The notes under the pieces: model-generated
Databases searched by the model: none
The model's input: only the letters and a program-made list of their open reading frames with translations
What the model was told of the DNA's origin: nothing
NCBI GenBank assembly: GCA_019915135.1
Contig: JAHLMK010000002.1
Coordinates: forward strand, 1,736,001 to 1,800,000
Direction of reading: 5' to 3'
Length of the DNA: 64,000 nucleotides
Source: Strobilurus pachycystidiatus
Lineage: Eukaryota > Basidiomycota > Agaricomycetes > Agaricales > Physalacriaceae
In this document: in pieces, positions 23,233 through 34,096 of the stretch
Layout: the number at the start of each line of letters is the position of its first letter
How positions within the stretch are numbered: position 1 is the stretch's first letter
Position numbers and translations under genes: made by a program

Positions 23233-25929
23233 CTACAATTTTGCCTTGACCACATCCTCGATGTTGACATATTTGTAGTACAATTTGAGGGATTCGGGAT
23301 TTGCCACAGTACCACTAGGCTTGAGGGTAGATCCGGATATGATTTGCTTCACCGCAATCTCGATCTTCTTACCGTTCACCGTGTACTGTGGAGGAGGAAA
23401 TCAGAATGACAATCAAAAAAGAACTTGATCTTCAATACCGGGATATCCTCCACCTCAAAAACATGCTGTGGGACATGCCTTGGGCTCATCTTCTCCCGGA
23501 TAGTCTGCTTGATGTCTTGGACCAACCGGCTTGTTATCCTGTTCCCAGAACGCATCTTGATGAACAGCAAGACCCGCTCGTCAGTATCTTGCGGCCTCCG
23601 CTGCCCCACACACAGCGTGTCTTCGACCCCACCCCCGGCAACAAAAGGCTCCAGGGCAGTGTAAATCTCCGCTGAACCAAACCGCACCCCGGAAGGGTTC
23701 AAGACGCCGTCGCTGCCAGTCGTTATTAGTTTGATTTTAGTGGTTTGTGGGAGCGGAATACCGTACCTCCGGCCAAGGATCATGAGTCCCTTAGTCCTGG
23801 GGTTCATCACAATGAAATCCCCTTGCCGCCACACGCCCGGGTACGTGCTATAGTACGTTTCGCGGAACTTCTTCCCGTCCTTGGAGTCACCCCAGAAGTA
23901 TAGCGGCAGGGACGGATGCGGCCGCGCACACACAAGCTCGCCAGGTGTCCCTGTTTCTTCGATATTCTCCCCAGAAGGGGAAAAGATCTGAACCTTCATC
24001 CCGAGCGCCTTGACTTGTATCTCTACCGGGTTTTTTTAACCCGTGTTTAGGGACGATGGTATCGAATATGGAATCCCTCTTACCTCCTGCATAACTCGGG
24101 AGACTCGGACATGCCGTTACGACTTGATAGAGGGAAGCGTCAATTAATCGCAAGTACGTGTACATGTAGGACGGAAGAGACTTACACGAGCCGCACACGT
24201 CAGTTCCGCCGGACGAAGACAATAAATGGATCCTTTCGCCACCAAAGGCCTGATGGGCCCAGACAAACATGGGCGGAGTCAAGACGGAGCCTGTAGAGAA
24301 GATTGTGCGCATAGTTTCAAACCGGGCGATTTGCACTAGTAAGAAGGGAAGGTTGGGACCATGTTTGCGCATTCGTACGTGAACGTACACGGATTAATCT
24401 CTCGACCTTGAATCTCCGAGAGCCAGCGCGGACTCGTGCCCAGAAGCGTGACGTTCTGGTCGCTGATGAATTTGAGGAAGGTTTGGGGGCTCGGGTGTAA
24501 AGGAGAGCCGTCGTAGCATATGATGCGTGCCCCGATGGATAGTGCAGTCAGGAGGAAATTCCACATCATCCATCCTGTCTGGTGGAACAGGAACGGGTTG
24601 GTCACAATCAATACTGCATGGTTCGGTCGACGTACGGATGTATATTGAAAATAGGTTTCCCCATGTCGTAGGTCCATTCCAAAATGAAGGTCCCTCTTAC
24701 TCGTCAGAAGAACGCCCTGTGAGGAGTACATAACACGTCTCAGACGCGACGAACGCGTGGGGAATGAAAGTCACGTACACCTGCTGAATGAACGATGCAT
24801 TTGGGCGGTCCGGACGTTCCCGAGCTGTAAAGAATGAACAGCGGCTGACTGAAGGGAAGCTGCTCGAAGATAAGCTCGCGCCCGTCGCCAGTAGAGAGGA
24901 ACTTCGAAAGTGGGGTGCTACAAGGCCGTTAGAACCAGTCCTCGTACATAAGGTGGCGTCAAGTCACTTACCCTCCAGCCACCTCCAATTCTTTTCCAGT
25001 GATGGAACTAGGAAGAACGATCCCAATCTCCATTCCGCGACTCTGGAGTCTCGCAAATACTTCGAGAACCTTCGGAACAAGATCAACGACTTTACCAGCG
25101 TAGAAGACTTCGGTCTCTGCAAACACGAATTTGGGTGTGATTTGCTCATATCTGTCAAGAACTCCCTGTGCGGTGCAGATGAGAGAGTTGCGATAAGTTA
25201 ATCCTGAAACGTGAGCTGACCTGTGTTCCCATATCTGTCGCCGTAGACGAATAAATGCCGCCCACACTAGCAGTGGCTAAGGCAATGACGATAGCTGTGA
25301 TAGAGTTTCGAGCAATGGCTAACAAAATGTGTCAGCTCGGGCTCGGGTCGTTCCTCTTAACGAAGTGCTGGCATACCAGCAACTCTATCCCCAACACGCA
25401 AACCATTAACCCTCAAAGCTGCCGCCATTTCCCGAACCATAGAACGTAACTGCCTGAAACTGTAGTCCGTAACAGTACCGGACTCTCCGGAAGTGGTGAC
25501 TGCAATCCCATCGTCTGAGCGCGCGAGTAGATTCTCAGCGTAGTTCAGACGAGCGCCAGGAAACCAGATGGGGACTTCCGGTAGATAGCCATCTGCTATC
25601 ACCTTGCATGACGCGTTGGAAACGGATTTATCAGTGAAGATAACACGTACATGTCCTGGATCTGGGGGGACAGAGGACTTCAATTGCAGGAATTCCCACA
25701 AATCGATCCAGAATGTGTAATTCGAGACGGAATAGGCATGGAGGTCGTAATAATCTTCTACCCAATGCCCAACATTAGCAAGTTCTCACCAGTCAGTAGC
25801 CCATTTAAACTCACTCAAGTTTCGTCCATGTTTGCGGTTGATGAAGAGTCGGAAGGCGTCGACTGCGGTAGAATTGGACGGCGCGCCCTGGCGTAGAAGT
25901 TGAGACTGCTGGAAGTAACCTGAGGACAT
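23233..25929 (-). CDS. Acetoacetyl-CoA synthetase (AMP-forming, ANL family)
   Basis: Activates acetoacetate to acetoacetyl-CoA in the cytosol. Begins [20 protein letters not shown]; the spliced N-terminus gives [26 protein letters not shown], the ACAS_N-type region. Core motifs follow in order: [44 protein letters not shown], the A3 loop [54 protein letters not shown] and [18 protein letters not shown] with the C-terminal catalytic Lys region. The end [14 protein letters not shown] has no peroxisomal signal. About eight introns and about 670 aa, as usual for acetoacetyl-CoA synthetases. The GVLDRYEQI and [11 protein letters not shown] strings favour this enzyme over acetyl-CoA synthetase. Confidence 0.9.
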
Positions 25930-26200
25930 GATGGGGAAACACTCGTTGGGTTGCGTACGAGAGGTTCTTGAGAAGTTACGTAGGTGAGAGGTCGGCTGAC
26001 ACTGACAACCTCATGACCATTTCGTGGAATCGGGAGTCTCAAGGTCAGACTGATACTTAGGAAAAGGGATAGTCCTGGGATATCCTTTGTATGGAAGGGC
26101 GCAACGAAATTAGAACGATGGCATTGATAGGTGTTTAGTGTGGAAGAACTTTCGGGCTGAAGCATGAGGCTGATATTGTCTCGCCTGGTACGGTGAGCAC

Positions 26201-26302
26201 GCCTCCTTGGCTCAGTTGGCTAGAGCGCCAGTCTCATACGTCCGTATGATCGGGTCAACCCGAGCAATCTGGAGGTCGCAAGTTCGAGCCTTGCAGGGGG
26301 CA
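26201..26302 (+). tRNA. tRNA-Met (CAT, elongator type) with a 28-nt intron
   Basis: The acceptor stem GCCTCCT pairs with AGGGGGC (one G-U), discriminator A. The D arm is GCTC...GAGC. The anticodon stem CCAGT/TCTGG has the U-U mismatch known from fungal elongator tRNA-Met. The loop CTCATA|A carries anticodon CAT. The intron (26239-26266) sits after position 37, the usual site. Its start can pair with the anticodon: TCATACG and CGTATGA are inverted repeats. It also contains the hairpin CGGGT/ACCCG. The T arm is GCAAG-TTCGAGC-CTTGC with a good B box, and TTTT follows as a Pol III stop. The T54-type loop and the D arm argue for the elongator rather than the initiator tRNA. Confidence 0.93.
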
Positions 26303-26345
26303 ACATTTTGTACCAATCAAGTGGCAGAACTTCAGGAATCAGAAG

Positions 26346-26676
26346 TAGGGTGGCGCAGTAAACCTCGGCCGTCGGTTTAAAACCGTTACTTACTGATCTC
26401 CCTTTTGGCCTAGGTTTCGATACCGTTACTAACGGTTTCGATACCAGCACGTGATGCGCTCACGTGAGGGGCGTGCCGCCCTCCCGCCCCATCCCCGCCC
26501 TCTTGTCGCCGGTCTCAGGCTTGCCCAGCAGCGCCGCAGGCATCACGTGAAAGCATCACGTGCTGGTATCAAAACTACCTAACCTACTCGTCAACCTTTC
26601 AATACCGTATCGATACCGTTAATAACCGCAGTAAACCCTAGGTGTATCAAAACCTAGGGTTTACTGCGCCACCCTA
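26346..26676. mobile_element. 331-bp MITE with 19-bp TIRs and 8-bp target duplication
   Basis: Termini are perfect inverted repeats, TAGGGTGGCGCAGTAAACC at 26346-26364 and its complement at 26658-26676. They are flanked by the 8-bp direct repeat ATCAGAAG (26338-26345 and 26677-26684). An 8-bp duplication is typical of hAT-type transposition. Inside lie four CACGTG sites in two pairs; the arms GATACCAGCACGTGATGC (near 26440) and its complement (near 26560) form an internal fold-back. A second perfect 16-bp inverted repeat sits at the right end (26627-26642 against 26653-26668). There is no transposase frame, so it is non-autonomous. It inserted 43 bp downstream of the tRNA gene. Confidence 0.85.
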
Positions 26677-26854
26677 ATCAGAAGTTCAGAACTTGTTATT
26701 TACTATTAGATTATTACTATTTTTGCTTTTTTGCGTTATATAAAATTTAATTGAAACTAGGTGTCCTCAGCGTACCGCTGCGAACTTAATCCTTGCCTGG
26801 TACCCTTTGTCAAGTGTTGAGACAGGAGTGTTGAACGTTTAACGTTGACAGTCC

Positions 26855-26942
26855 AGTGAAAGCCAGCGAGCTCCGAAGACACTCGCCGACCCGCGGCGGC
26901 TTCGCGGCGTCGCCGCCACGGCTCGCTCGCATCTTCTCACTG
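26855..26942. repeat. GC-rich imperfect hairpin
   Basis: The outer arms CAGTGAAAGCCAGCGAGC and GCTCGCTCGCATCTTCTCACTG are imperfect complements. Between them lies a core of GGCGGC...GCCGCC and GCGGCG-T-CGCCGC. The enclosing direct repeats suggest a second small non-autonomous element, but the ends at 26791 and 26943 are not inverted repeats. Confidence 0.45.
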
Positions 26943-28084
26943 TAACTTAATTAGTGGTTATCTTTGACCTTTCTCAACTGCTGGGATGCTGATACTTGCA
27001 CATTCAAATTGTCATGCCACAGCAAAATCAGTCAGAAAGCCCCAAACCTGCATCTGTTCAGTGTTAGTGAGGGAGCTGGCAGACACTTTGATGTTTTGGT
27101 GACGGAATCTTCTGATTTTTCACCAGAATACAAAGGTCAGCTGTCCAGAAGCAAAGAGCTAGTACAAGATCCTCAAAGACACCATCTTGTACGACTATTT
27201 TCCCTTCCAACGCGCAAAATGCAAAAAGACCGAGCGAGCACAGTTTGACTTGGTCCTGGAATTGCGCCATTCACGTGACTAATTTTGATCTTGAGATTAT
27301 CTTGACATCATAAGTAGGGGGTGGAGAGTCCTTACCAAGGCAAGGAAATCAAATTAAGTAATAAGAACTCCCAGGTTCCTCGAGAGTCGACTCGTGGTTC
27401 CCGTCGCCCGACGTCCGTCCGAGTCGCCCGACGCTCGAGTGACGAGTCTCAACGTTTGATTGAGCTTCGGAAGTTTGTACAAGGGTCCCATGGAATCGCC
27501 ATTGATTCTTGAACGTTCGAACTTTGCACGACGCAATGACAGATAGAGGCCGAGAGACTAGGAGTTCTGAGAGTCGAGTCACTGCTGAGACTCGGGATTG
27601 AGTGTCAATGAGTGGGTGACACTACGTGTAACACAGTAGTAAGTACACTGAACAGTATCAACTAAAACGTGCAAGTTATTACAAGTAATCTGCAACGTTT
27701 CGATTCTTCGTGAAGTTTCGACTCTCGAGTCAAGACCGAGTCTATCTAGAGTCTAGGTTCGAGGTTCAAAACTCAACACTTGTAAGTAATCAGTACTCAG
27801 TGGCCAGTGGCCGTTGAGTATGAACTGAGTCGACACGGGCGGACTGACGAACTCTAGGCTCATGTTGCACGATGCAACGCGACTCAATCTTCAGCCTGAG
27901 CAATAGTGCAACATCTCTTTGCACCTTTGATGTCGAGTATGATGATAGATTGTGGGTACATAACGAAAACGCTATCCATAAAGATACATACACATAATAA
28001 AACACATCGAGTGGTATAAAAAAAAAAGGAAAGACAGGAAACTAGAGCATAAGCATGAAAGTAGGGAAAACTTCTTCCTTCTGT

Positions 28085-30176
28085 TCAATCATCTTCCATG
28101 GCACCCCCAAAGAAGGCATCCGCCTCTCGTCGTTCTTTGGACGCCTTCGACTCGGCAATCTTCACCTCCTTCGTTATCCGAGAAAGTTCTCGATGCCACA
28201 TCGTCGACACCTCCTCCTCCATGAGGTCCTCCGAGGCACGGGCACTCGCCTCACGGACACCCAGTCCTTTAAGGACCTCCTCCGTCATCACGCCCTCGCA
28301 CATCGTAACATCCCCAACTCTACTCGCGATAGTGTTCATCGAGTTCGTGCGAGAGAAAGCTCTCTTCACGCCCTTCGCAGGCGATGTCGCGAACGGCGAG
28401 GTCGTAGACAACAACCCCACACCCTCCAACATATTGACCAGGTCACCAAACTCGCTCCTTGATCCAGGAGAGGTCGCGCCGTCGCCCCGATCCAACACTG
28501 CGCAGTAGAAGGCATACAGAGAGGAGATATCAACACCAGCGTTGAACGAGAGGTTCATTTTGTGTGGTGAAGCACCTCGCTTGACAGGTGTGGAAGGACA
28601 CGACGACGAAAGCGGCACCCCTGCTTCTAAACGTCTTGCGGAAAGCAGGACGCACCCCAGGACCAACCGTGCCTGCAAACCGAGGACCTTGACCTTATTG
28701 ATCGTTTCGCTGGAGCCCGCTGATTTATTAGACGTGGGCATGTGGGCCTTAACGGCGGCGAGGATGTGCGAGATGGCGACAGAGGGTTTGGAAGGACCAT
28801 CGGTCTTGGAGGACGATGTGACAGCGAGGTCTATGGCGCCTCGCAACACTTCGAATAGACTCCGAACATCACCAGTCAACGCGGCGACTTTCTTGGTGAG
28901 AAAGTTCAACGCCTGCGGAGGAAAGAGATGCTTGACAGCCTCCTCTGTTTCTGTTTCGTGAAGAGGGGCAAGTCGCGTCTGAATGATGTCAAGAAGCTGG
29001 ACAGGTGTATAGGGTGCGAAGTGGAGGGTCTTGACGGATGAGGAAAACGAACTCGCAGTGGAGGTGAGCGTGTGTGTGTTGGCAATGCCAATAACTCGAA
29101 GTGATGCTGGATTGGACATGGGCAGGGAGAAGAGAGACGTGAGGGACTGGAGGTTGGGAGTGATGTGATCGAGTTCATCGAGAATGAGAACGCTACAGGT
29201 TGGTCAGCGGATTGTCTTGGAACAAGGGATCGACGTACCATTTGGACCTGACGTCTCCCAAGAGACTTTGGACGGCCTCCTTGCCTTTAACAGACTTTTT
29301 GGCGCGTGTCGCGGCCTTGCGTTTCTGATCAACTGCGAACTCGTTCATCAGCTTGTCCCACAAGGCATCGACGTTGTTGAGGGCCATGCAGTTGATGGTG
29401 ACGACTTTGACATCGTTGGAGTGAAGGTCTCGGATAATTGAGTTGACAAGAGCAGTCTTGCCAGTGCCAGGGGCGCCGGAGATGTAAAGGGTGGAAAATT
29501 CGTCCTCGACGTCGTCCAGAAAGGACGTGACGAAATTGCTGATGGCGGTGCGCTCCTCGATGCGGCCAGGCATATCGACTGCGGTATCACATGTGGCGCG
29601 AAGCAGCGCGCGAGCACGGGAGTGGATAGGAATTTGGAATGTTGGGCTAGGAGGGGGAGTAGCAAACGACAGTTGCGAAACGACGGAAATTGGTGACGCT
29701 GGAGCGCTCAGCGAGGAAGTTGATGCCCGCCGTTGGGAAGCTGATGAGAGATGTGGTCAGAGAAGGAAGAGATTGAGGCGGAAGAGGGTATGCGTACCTG
29801 CTCTGGGACGAGTTGGGGTCATGTCGACGTCAGTGGCTGTTCGCCTTAGGGCTCTCTGCGCCCTGGGCGACAGCATGTTGATAGCCTCGGGCGTATATGG
29901 AGGAATGTTCTCCTTGTTGTGGTCGCCATCGAGCTCGGTGGTGGCCGTCTTGACCCGCTTGATGCTGGGCGTCGGGTCTGGCGTCGCCAGCTGCTCACAG
30001 ACGTTGGACGAGGACAGCTCGCTGCGGTGCGAGCGCTTGCCGAGAACGGAGCTGCGGGTCTGGCGGGGAGTCTGCATTGGCAGCGAAGTCGAGGAGTGTC
30101 GGTGGTGGTGATGGTCGAGACGAAGAGACGACGAGCCCAAACGAAAGTGATTCTCCGAACATTGAAACTCCGCCAT
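28085..30176 (-). CDS. CDC6: CDC6/Cdc18, replication licensing AAA+ ATPase
   Basis: Loads the MCM helicase with ORC at origins in G1. The N-terminal tail MAEFQCSENHFRLGSSS... is disordered and rich in Ser/Thr-Pro; TPTR there, and TPVK and SPAK further on, fit the full CDK consensus. The AAA+ core has PGRIEERTAI, Walker A SGAPGTGKTALVN, Walker B VLILDELDHI (made by splicing at about 29,190-29,238) and a sensor-1 region VIGIANTHTLT. A winged-helix part follows to FFGGAMEDD. Two introns, about 660 aa. The string SFLDDVEDEFSTLYISGAPGTGKT favours Cdc6 over Orc1, and no BAH domain is present. It is divergent from SPO11 with 91 bp between starts. Confidence 0.92.
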
Positions 30177-30267
30177 CACCCAAAATCGCGCCTCGCGTTG
30201 AGCCCCGTGACTGACGCGTCAACAGATTAGAAACCACGTGCTTCGCTCTCAATCACTGACGGCCGTG
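30177..30267. promoter_or_regulatory. Bidirectional promoter CDC6/SPO11 with MCB and E-box
   Basis: 91 bp between the two start codons. It contains the palindrome TGACGCGTCA (30212-30221) with the MluI cell-cycle box ACGCGT, and CACGTG at 30235-30240. In yeasts CDC6/cdc18 is a classic MBF target through ACGCGT. Sharing the element with a meiotic gene is notable; activity is inference. Confidence 0.6.
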
Positions 30268-32155
30268 ATGCAGTCCGCAATTCTGAACGATATGATGGGC
30301 ATCGAAGATGATGATGAACGGGTAGAGCTGCAGGTGTTGCCCCTGATTGTGTACTTTCTGCTGCTAATCGATGACCATAGCTTTCCGGAAGGAACCAACG
30401 CGACTGAGGCCCTCGCCTTGTCCTTTCTTAGCCAGATAAGCGACTGGGCGACGCACTTGAACCCTGACAATGACCAGTTGGACAAAGCTGCAGATCATGT
30501 TAAGCTTCGTCTTGCCGATAGGACCAAAGACGAGTACGGCCGTCTGTTTCCGGTCTTGTCGTTGTCTCATGTGCATGTCAATAGATTGGGCGCTATTAGA
30601 TGTATGTCCTATCCCAAGAAGTGTGCCTCTGGAAGCGCTCGACCAATTGGTAAGACAACAGCCTCAGATACCTTCTGACTCTGATCCTGCAACAGCTCAG
30701 CTGTTCCGAGTCCTTGATAGTATGCATGAATGCGTGGTTACTGACGTGCCTGCTACAAAAAGGTCTTGCGCGCGTCCTTTGGCAACAGCGTTTCATCTAA
30801 CGGCTAATCCAGAGACATATACTATACGGATGTCCCTCTCTTCAAGACACAGCGTGTCGTCGACACGGTAATATGATCCTGCTCTGTCGGTTCTGATCAT
30901 TCATCTCACAAATAGCTGGCTGACGATCTTGCTGCGACGTTTGATCTTGGACGGTCTCAGCTCAATATCGTAGGAGATGTCACAAACCTCAACTCACGTA
31001 TTCAGACCATCCTAGAGAGCTACATCAAAAGGTCTTGTATGCGGGTCGGCTCTCCGTATAGACCTTGTGAATGGATCTCGCTTGCAGCCGAGCGATACTG
31101 ATGTGATTTCAATAGGCTGCCTAGCTTTTGTCTCGTTACTCACACACCAGTAGGGCACCTTAATTCCGGTTGGCGAGGACATAGAATCATTCATTCTAAC
31201 CGAACACGTCGCATGGGTCTTGATCGTAGAGAAAGATGTCGGCGCCTTTCTCTCGTCGCTGATATATTGCCTTCTTACGCATCTTTTCCCAGGCGATCTT
31301 TCAGCATCTGTGCCGACTGCTCGTCACGAACCACCCCATGCTCCCAGGGAGGGGAATTATGATCACGGTCTTGTTCTTTCCCGACGCCAAAAGGACTCCA
31401 AATATCTCAATCATAGTCTAGGGCAAAGGATATCCGGATATGGCCGCACGGCATTTAGTGAAAACCCTGTCCGACGATCTGTGTTCAAGGTATCGCTACC
31501 ATCTACCGTCTCTGTCGCTGTTGCGATGACTAAAAATTTGTCTAGTGTTCCGATTTTGGCGCTCGTTGACGCCGACGCATTCGGTCTTGACATCCTGTCC
31601 GTTTACAAGTATGGCAGCAGGGCGCTGCGGCACGAAAATAGCAAATTAGCAGCGGGTCGCGTTGAATGGCTGGGGCTGTTCGCCTCTGAGCTGACCCAGT
31701 ATGTTTCATCACGACCGGACCGCGCTGGTTCTGCGCTAACGGTTCTTGGTAGTTTGGATCTTGATGTTGATGCTTTGATTCCAATCACCAGACACGATGA
31801 GAAGAAGGTGAAGTTTTACCTGTCTCGTTGCTCATCTAACAATCGAAGCAGGCGCTTTCTATGCTGCGGCAGCGTGGAACTGCCATGCCTGTGAATTGGA
31901 GGTTTGGCTTGTTCCATCAAAATCAATGTCCACTGACCATTTCACAGAAGAGAGCTGATGCATATGCTGCACTCCCGTCGTAAAGCTGAGATCGAAATCC
32001 TCTACACCGCAGGCAGCAGCCCTACGACAACACTTGAGTCTTCAGCTTTTAACTCTGCTCACCCAACCCCTCAAGATACAACTGCTCCTCCTCTGCTGCG
32101 CTACTTGGCAAAGAAGATATCTGCTGCTGTTCTGACTCCTTGTGCTCCGCTTTGA
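30268..32155 (+). CDS. SPO11: SPO11, meiotic DNA double-strand-break transesterase (Top6A-like)
   Basis: Makes the DNA breaks that start meiotic recombination. About twelve small introns break the gene. Joined exons give SYPKKCASGSARPIAQLFRVLDSMHE, then TKRDIYYTDVPLFKTQRVVDTL with the catalytic Tyr pair, RATSKGLVCGSALRI, GTLIPVGEDIESF, WVLIVEKDAIFQHL with the metal-binding Glu, ITGKGYPDMAARH, and the Toprim DxD segment VPILALVDADAFGLDILSVYKYGSRAL. The C-terminus is RRELMHMLHSRRKAEIEIL plus a short tail. The start MQSAILNDMMGIEDDDERVEL at 30268 is likely; the first intron (either 30333-30439 or none) is not resolved. About 400 aa. Confidence 0.9.
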
Positions 32156-32284
32156 TACAACTCAGCTCTATTTCAGCGTCAGATTGTACAGTCGGAAGAT
32201 TAGTGTAATGAATGAATGTATGAAGTCCGCGTGTACATGATTGATCAATCTACGAGGATGTCTGCAAAACTTCAGTAGCAACCA

Positions 32285-33546
32285 CTATAAGAGTCTGTTT
32301 GTCTCCGCCTTCACTGGACCTATGTGTTCTCTGCCTGGGGACTGAGCCACTCGATTCCACGAATGCCGGATCGTGTCAGCAGAGAATTCTGTACGCGTGA
32401 CATCGAGTGGGGCATATCCAAGATGAGGCGTAGGAGAATGTATGGATGATGTTGGTTCGTAAAGTTCCTGAAGCTCATGATCTATGCCATCGTAAGGAGA
32501 AGGAAATGCATCGTGGCCAAGCCACGAGGGCTCGGAGGGCGTGGACTCTTGCACCTGAGCATCACCTTGCTCTATGGCACCTTCAGCATCGTTCCTGAGG
32601 AGGTCGCCCGCCTGGACTTCATCCAAAGTCAACCGTGAGCCAGAGGCTCTCTGTCCCTCGGCTGAGGGCTGATTCTTGAAATCGAGACTGAGCGGCGTGT
32701 AAGAAGTGCTATTGGTTGGGCTGTGACCAAGCGGGGGCTTCGATTGCGCGATCATCGAGGGGTTATATACAACGCCTTTGGGCTGCTTGCGCCTAACGTT
32801 TCGCCGTCCTCGCTGGCCAGTGTGCAATGTCGATACTAAAGAGCACGCGGCGACTGAATAGATACAGCTGAGCTGCATCGTTGAGAAGTAATCATGAACA
32901 AAGACGTACGACTGCCGATTATTATTCCGACCATACCTACGACGCCGGTACCTGAGCTTGACGAGAATGTGGTTGATGACTGTGTAGCGGACGCGCTGGC
33001 ACTGGACGTTACGGTCGAGCTCGATGCGACTGTACTAGAAGCAACGGTAGAGCTTGCGGCACTTGAAGCACTGGCCGGGGCGGATGTAGAAGTGGAGGTG
33101 CTACTACCCGAAGATGAGGAGGATGAGGCTGAAGATGTTGTGGTGCTAAAATTGGAGGTGGACCTCGAGGGGGTAGCCGTGCTCGTCAAGGTTGAATTTG
33201 TGTTATCTTGCCGCTTCCTAAGTTACCAATTGCCAATATGAGTTAATTGTATAGCTGATGAGAAAAGTCACTTGCCCTATCAACATCACCGAAGGTGACA
33301 GGCTTTCGATAATCAATGGATCTGGTACACTTTGATCGTGATGTTGGAAAAGTGTAAATGCATTCCAGAAGTAGCTCACGAGAATGGAGTAACAAGCGCA
33401 TCGTTGAGATGCTTGTCAAGGCTAAAGAAAAAACAAGATGGATAAACTGAGATCAGAAACGAAAGATTCAGACACCTACCTGATAGCACGACCCAGGACA
33501 CATGAAGACAGAAGAGGGGCACAAAAAGACTGTGCGGTCGCACCAT
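32285..33546 (-). CDS. Ser/Thr-rich single-pass membrane protein, wall-sensor-like
   Basis: Function unknown. Probable start at 33546 gives MVRPHSLFVPLFCLHVSWVVLS, a signal peptide, followed by a good donor. The exon at 32,940-33,215 encodes NTNSTLTSTATPSRSTSNF and then about 70 residues of almost pure Ser/Thr/Ala, likely O-mannosylated. The transmembrane helix GVVGMVGIIIGS + LAACSLVSTL forms across the intron at about 32,829-32,890. A basic stop-transfer (GQRGRRNVRRKQ) and a ~170-residue cytosolic tail follow. This layout resembles fungal Mid2/Wsc-type stress sensors, but no WSC domain or other diagnostic domain is present. Exons between 33,215 and 33,480 are uncertain. Confidence 0.6.
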
Positions 33547-34096
33547 TGCGAGAGGGTACTGAGGGAGGAAGCCTGAGAGAGCGGAAGCGAAAGGTGTATG
33601 GCAGGCCCCAAATCTCGTTCTGGTATAGGCCTTTTGTAGCCACGCCTGCGCGATTCCGTGCGCACGGATTTGCACGTAATCTAAGCTGAGGCCCTGCGCA
33701 ATGCACGCGCCATATATACGGCGCACCGCGCAGCAAACTGGAAGTGAAAATTCGTCGGGAGAACCTCAAGTCAGCTCCATAAGGCGATGGAGTTGCCAGA
33801 TTGGGACTTCGCGCTGATGGCACTGCCACTGTGGCATGAGTTCAAATCCCAATTTCCCGCGACAGTCGACCAACAACTGGCAACCAGCCACCAACTTTCG
33901 CAGACCGCTCCCTGAAGTTTGCTTACTTCAATTCTAGGAGAAAACAACAAAAGGTGCACTCCAGTAAGCTCATCAACTACCGGATTATCAATAAATAGTC
34001 TATATGAATATGGGAATCAATAAGTTAGTGAGTTTATAGGTATCTGATTATCTGGGAGCCATTGCCCGCTGTAACGTAGCAAACCGGTAGCATAAT
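33547..34096. other. Intergenic region
   Basis: About 550 bp. It contains the promoter of the membrane protein and the 3' end of the zinc-finger gene. A tRNA-like patch lies at 33,750-33,860 (see rejected items). No gene is supported. Confidence 0.5.

Larger units (their letters stand above)
26303..28084. other. Repeat-rich intergenic region
   Basis: Besides the MITE this region holds a GC-rich imperfect stem-loop at 26855-26942, inside 8-bp direct repeats AACTTAAT (26783-26790 and 26944-26951). From 27.36 to 27.95 kb there are many GAGTC/GACTC motifs, including the inverted pair CTCGAGAGTCGA near 27,380 and 27,720. A poly-A run lies at about 28,020, just past the 3' end of CDC6. No gene is supported; the open frames here look random. 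Confidence 0.55.

Noticed and set aside
13656..26165. Metabolic gene cluster (aminotransferase, TSC13, ALG11, acetoacetyl-CoA synthetase)
   Set aside because: The enzymes belong to different primary pathways, and there is no backbone synthase, transporter or cluster regulator.
26220..26450. Minus-strand open frame over the tRNA and MITE
   Set aside because: It reads the antisense of a structured tRNA gene and the repeat end; no independent coding signal.
33735..33860. tRNA-like patch (TAAGGCGATGG..., later GAGTTCAAATCCC, ends partly complementary)
   Set aside because: The T stem has mismatches, the acceptor ends differ by two bases and no anticodon stem forms. At most a tRNA fossil or SINE-like remnant.
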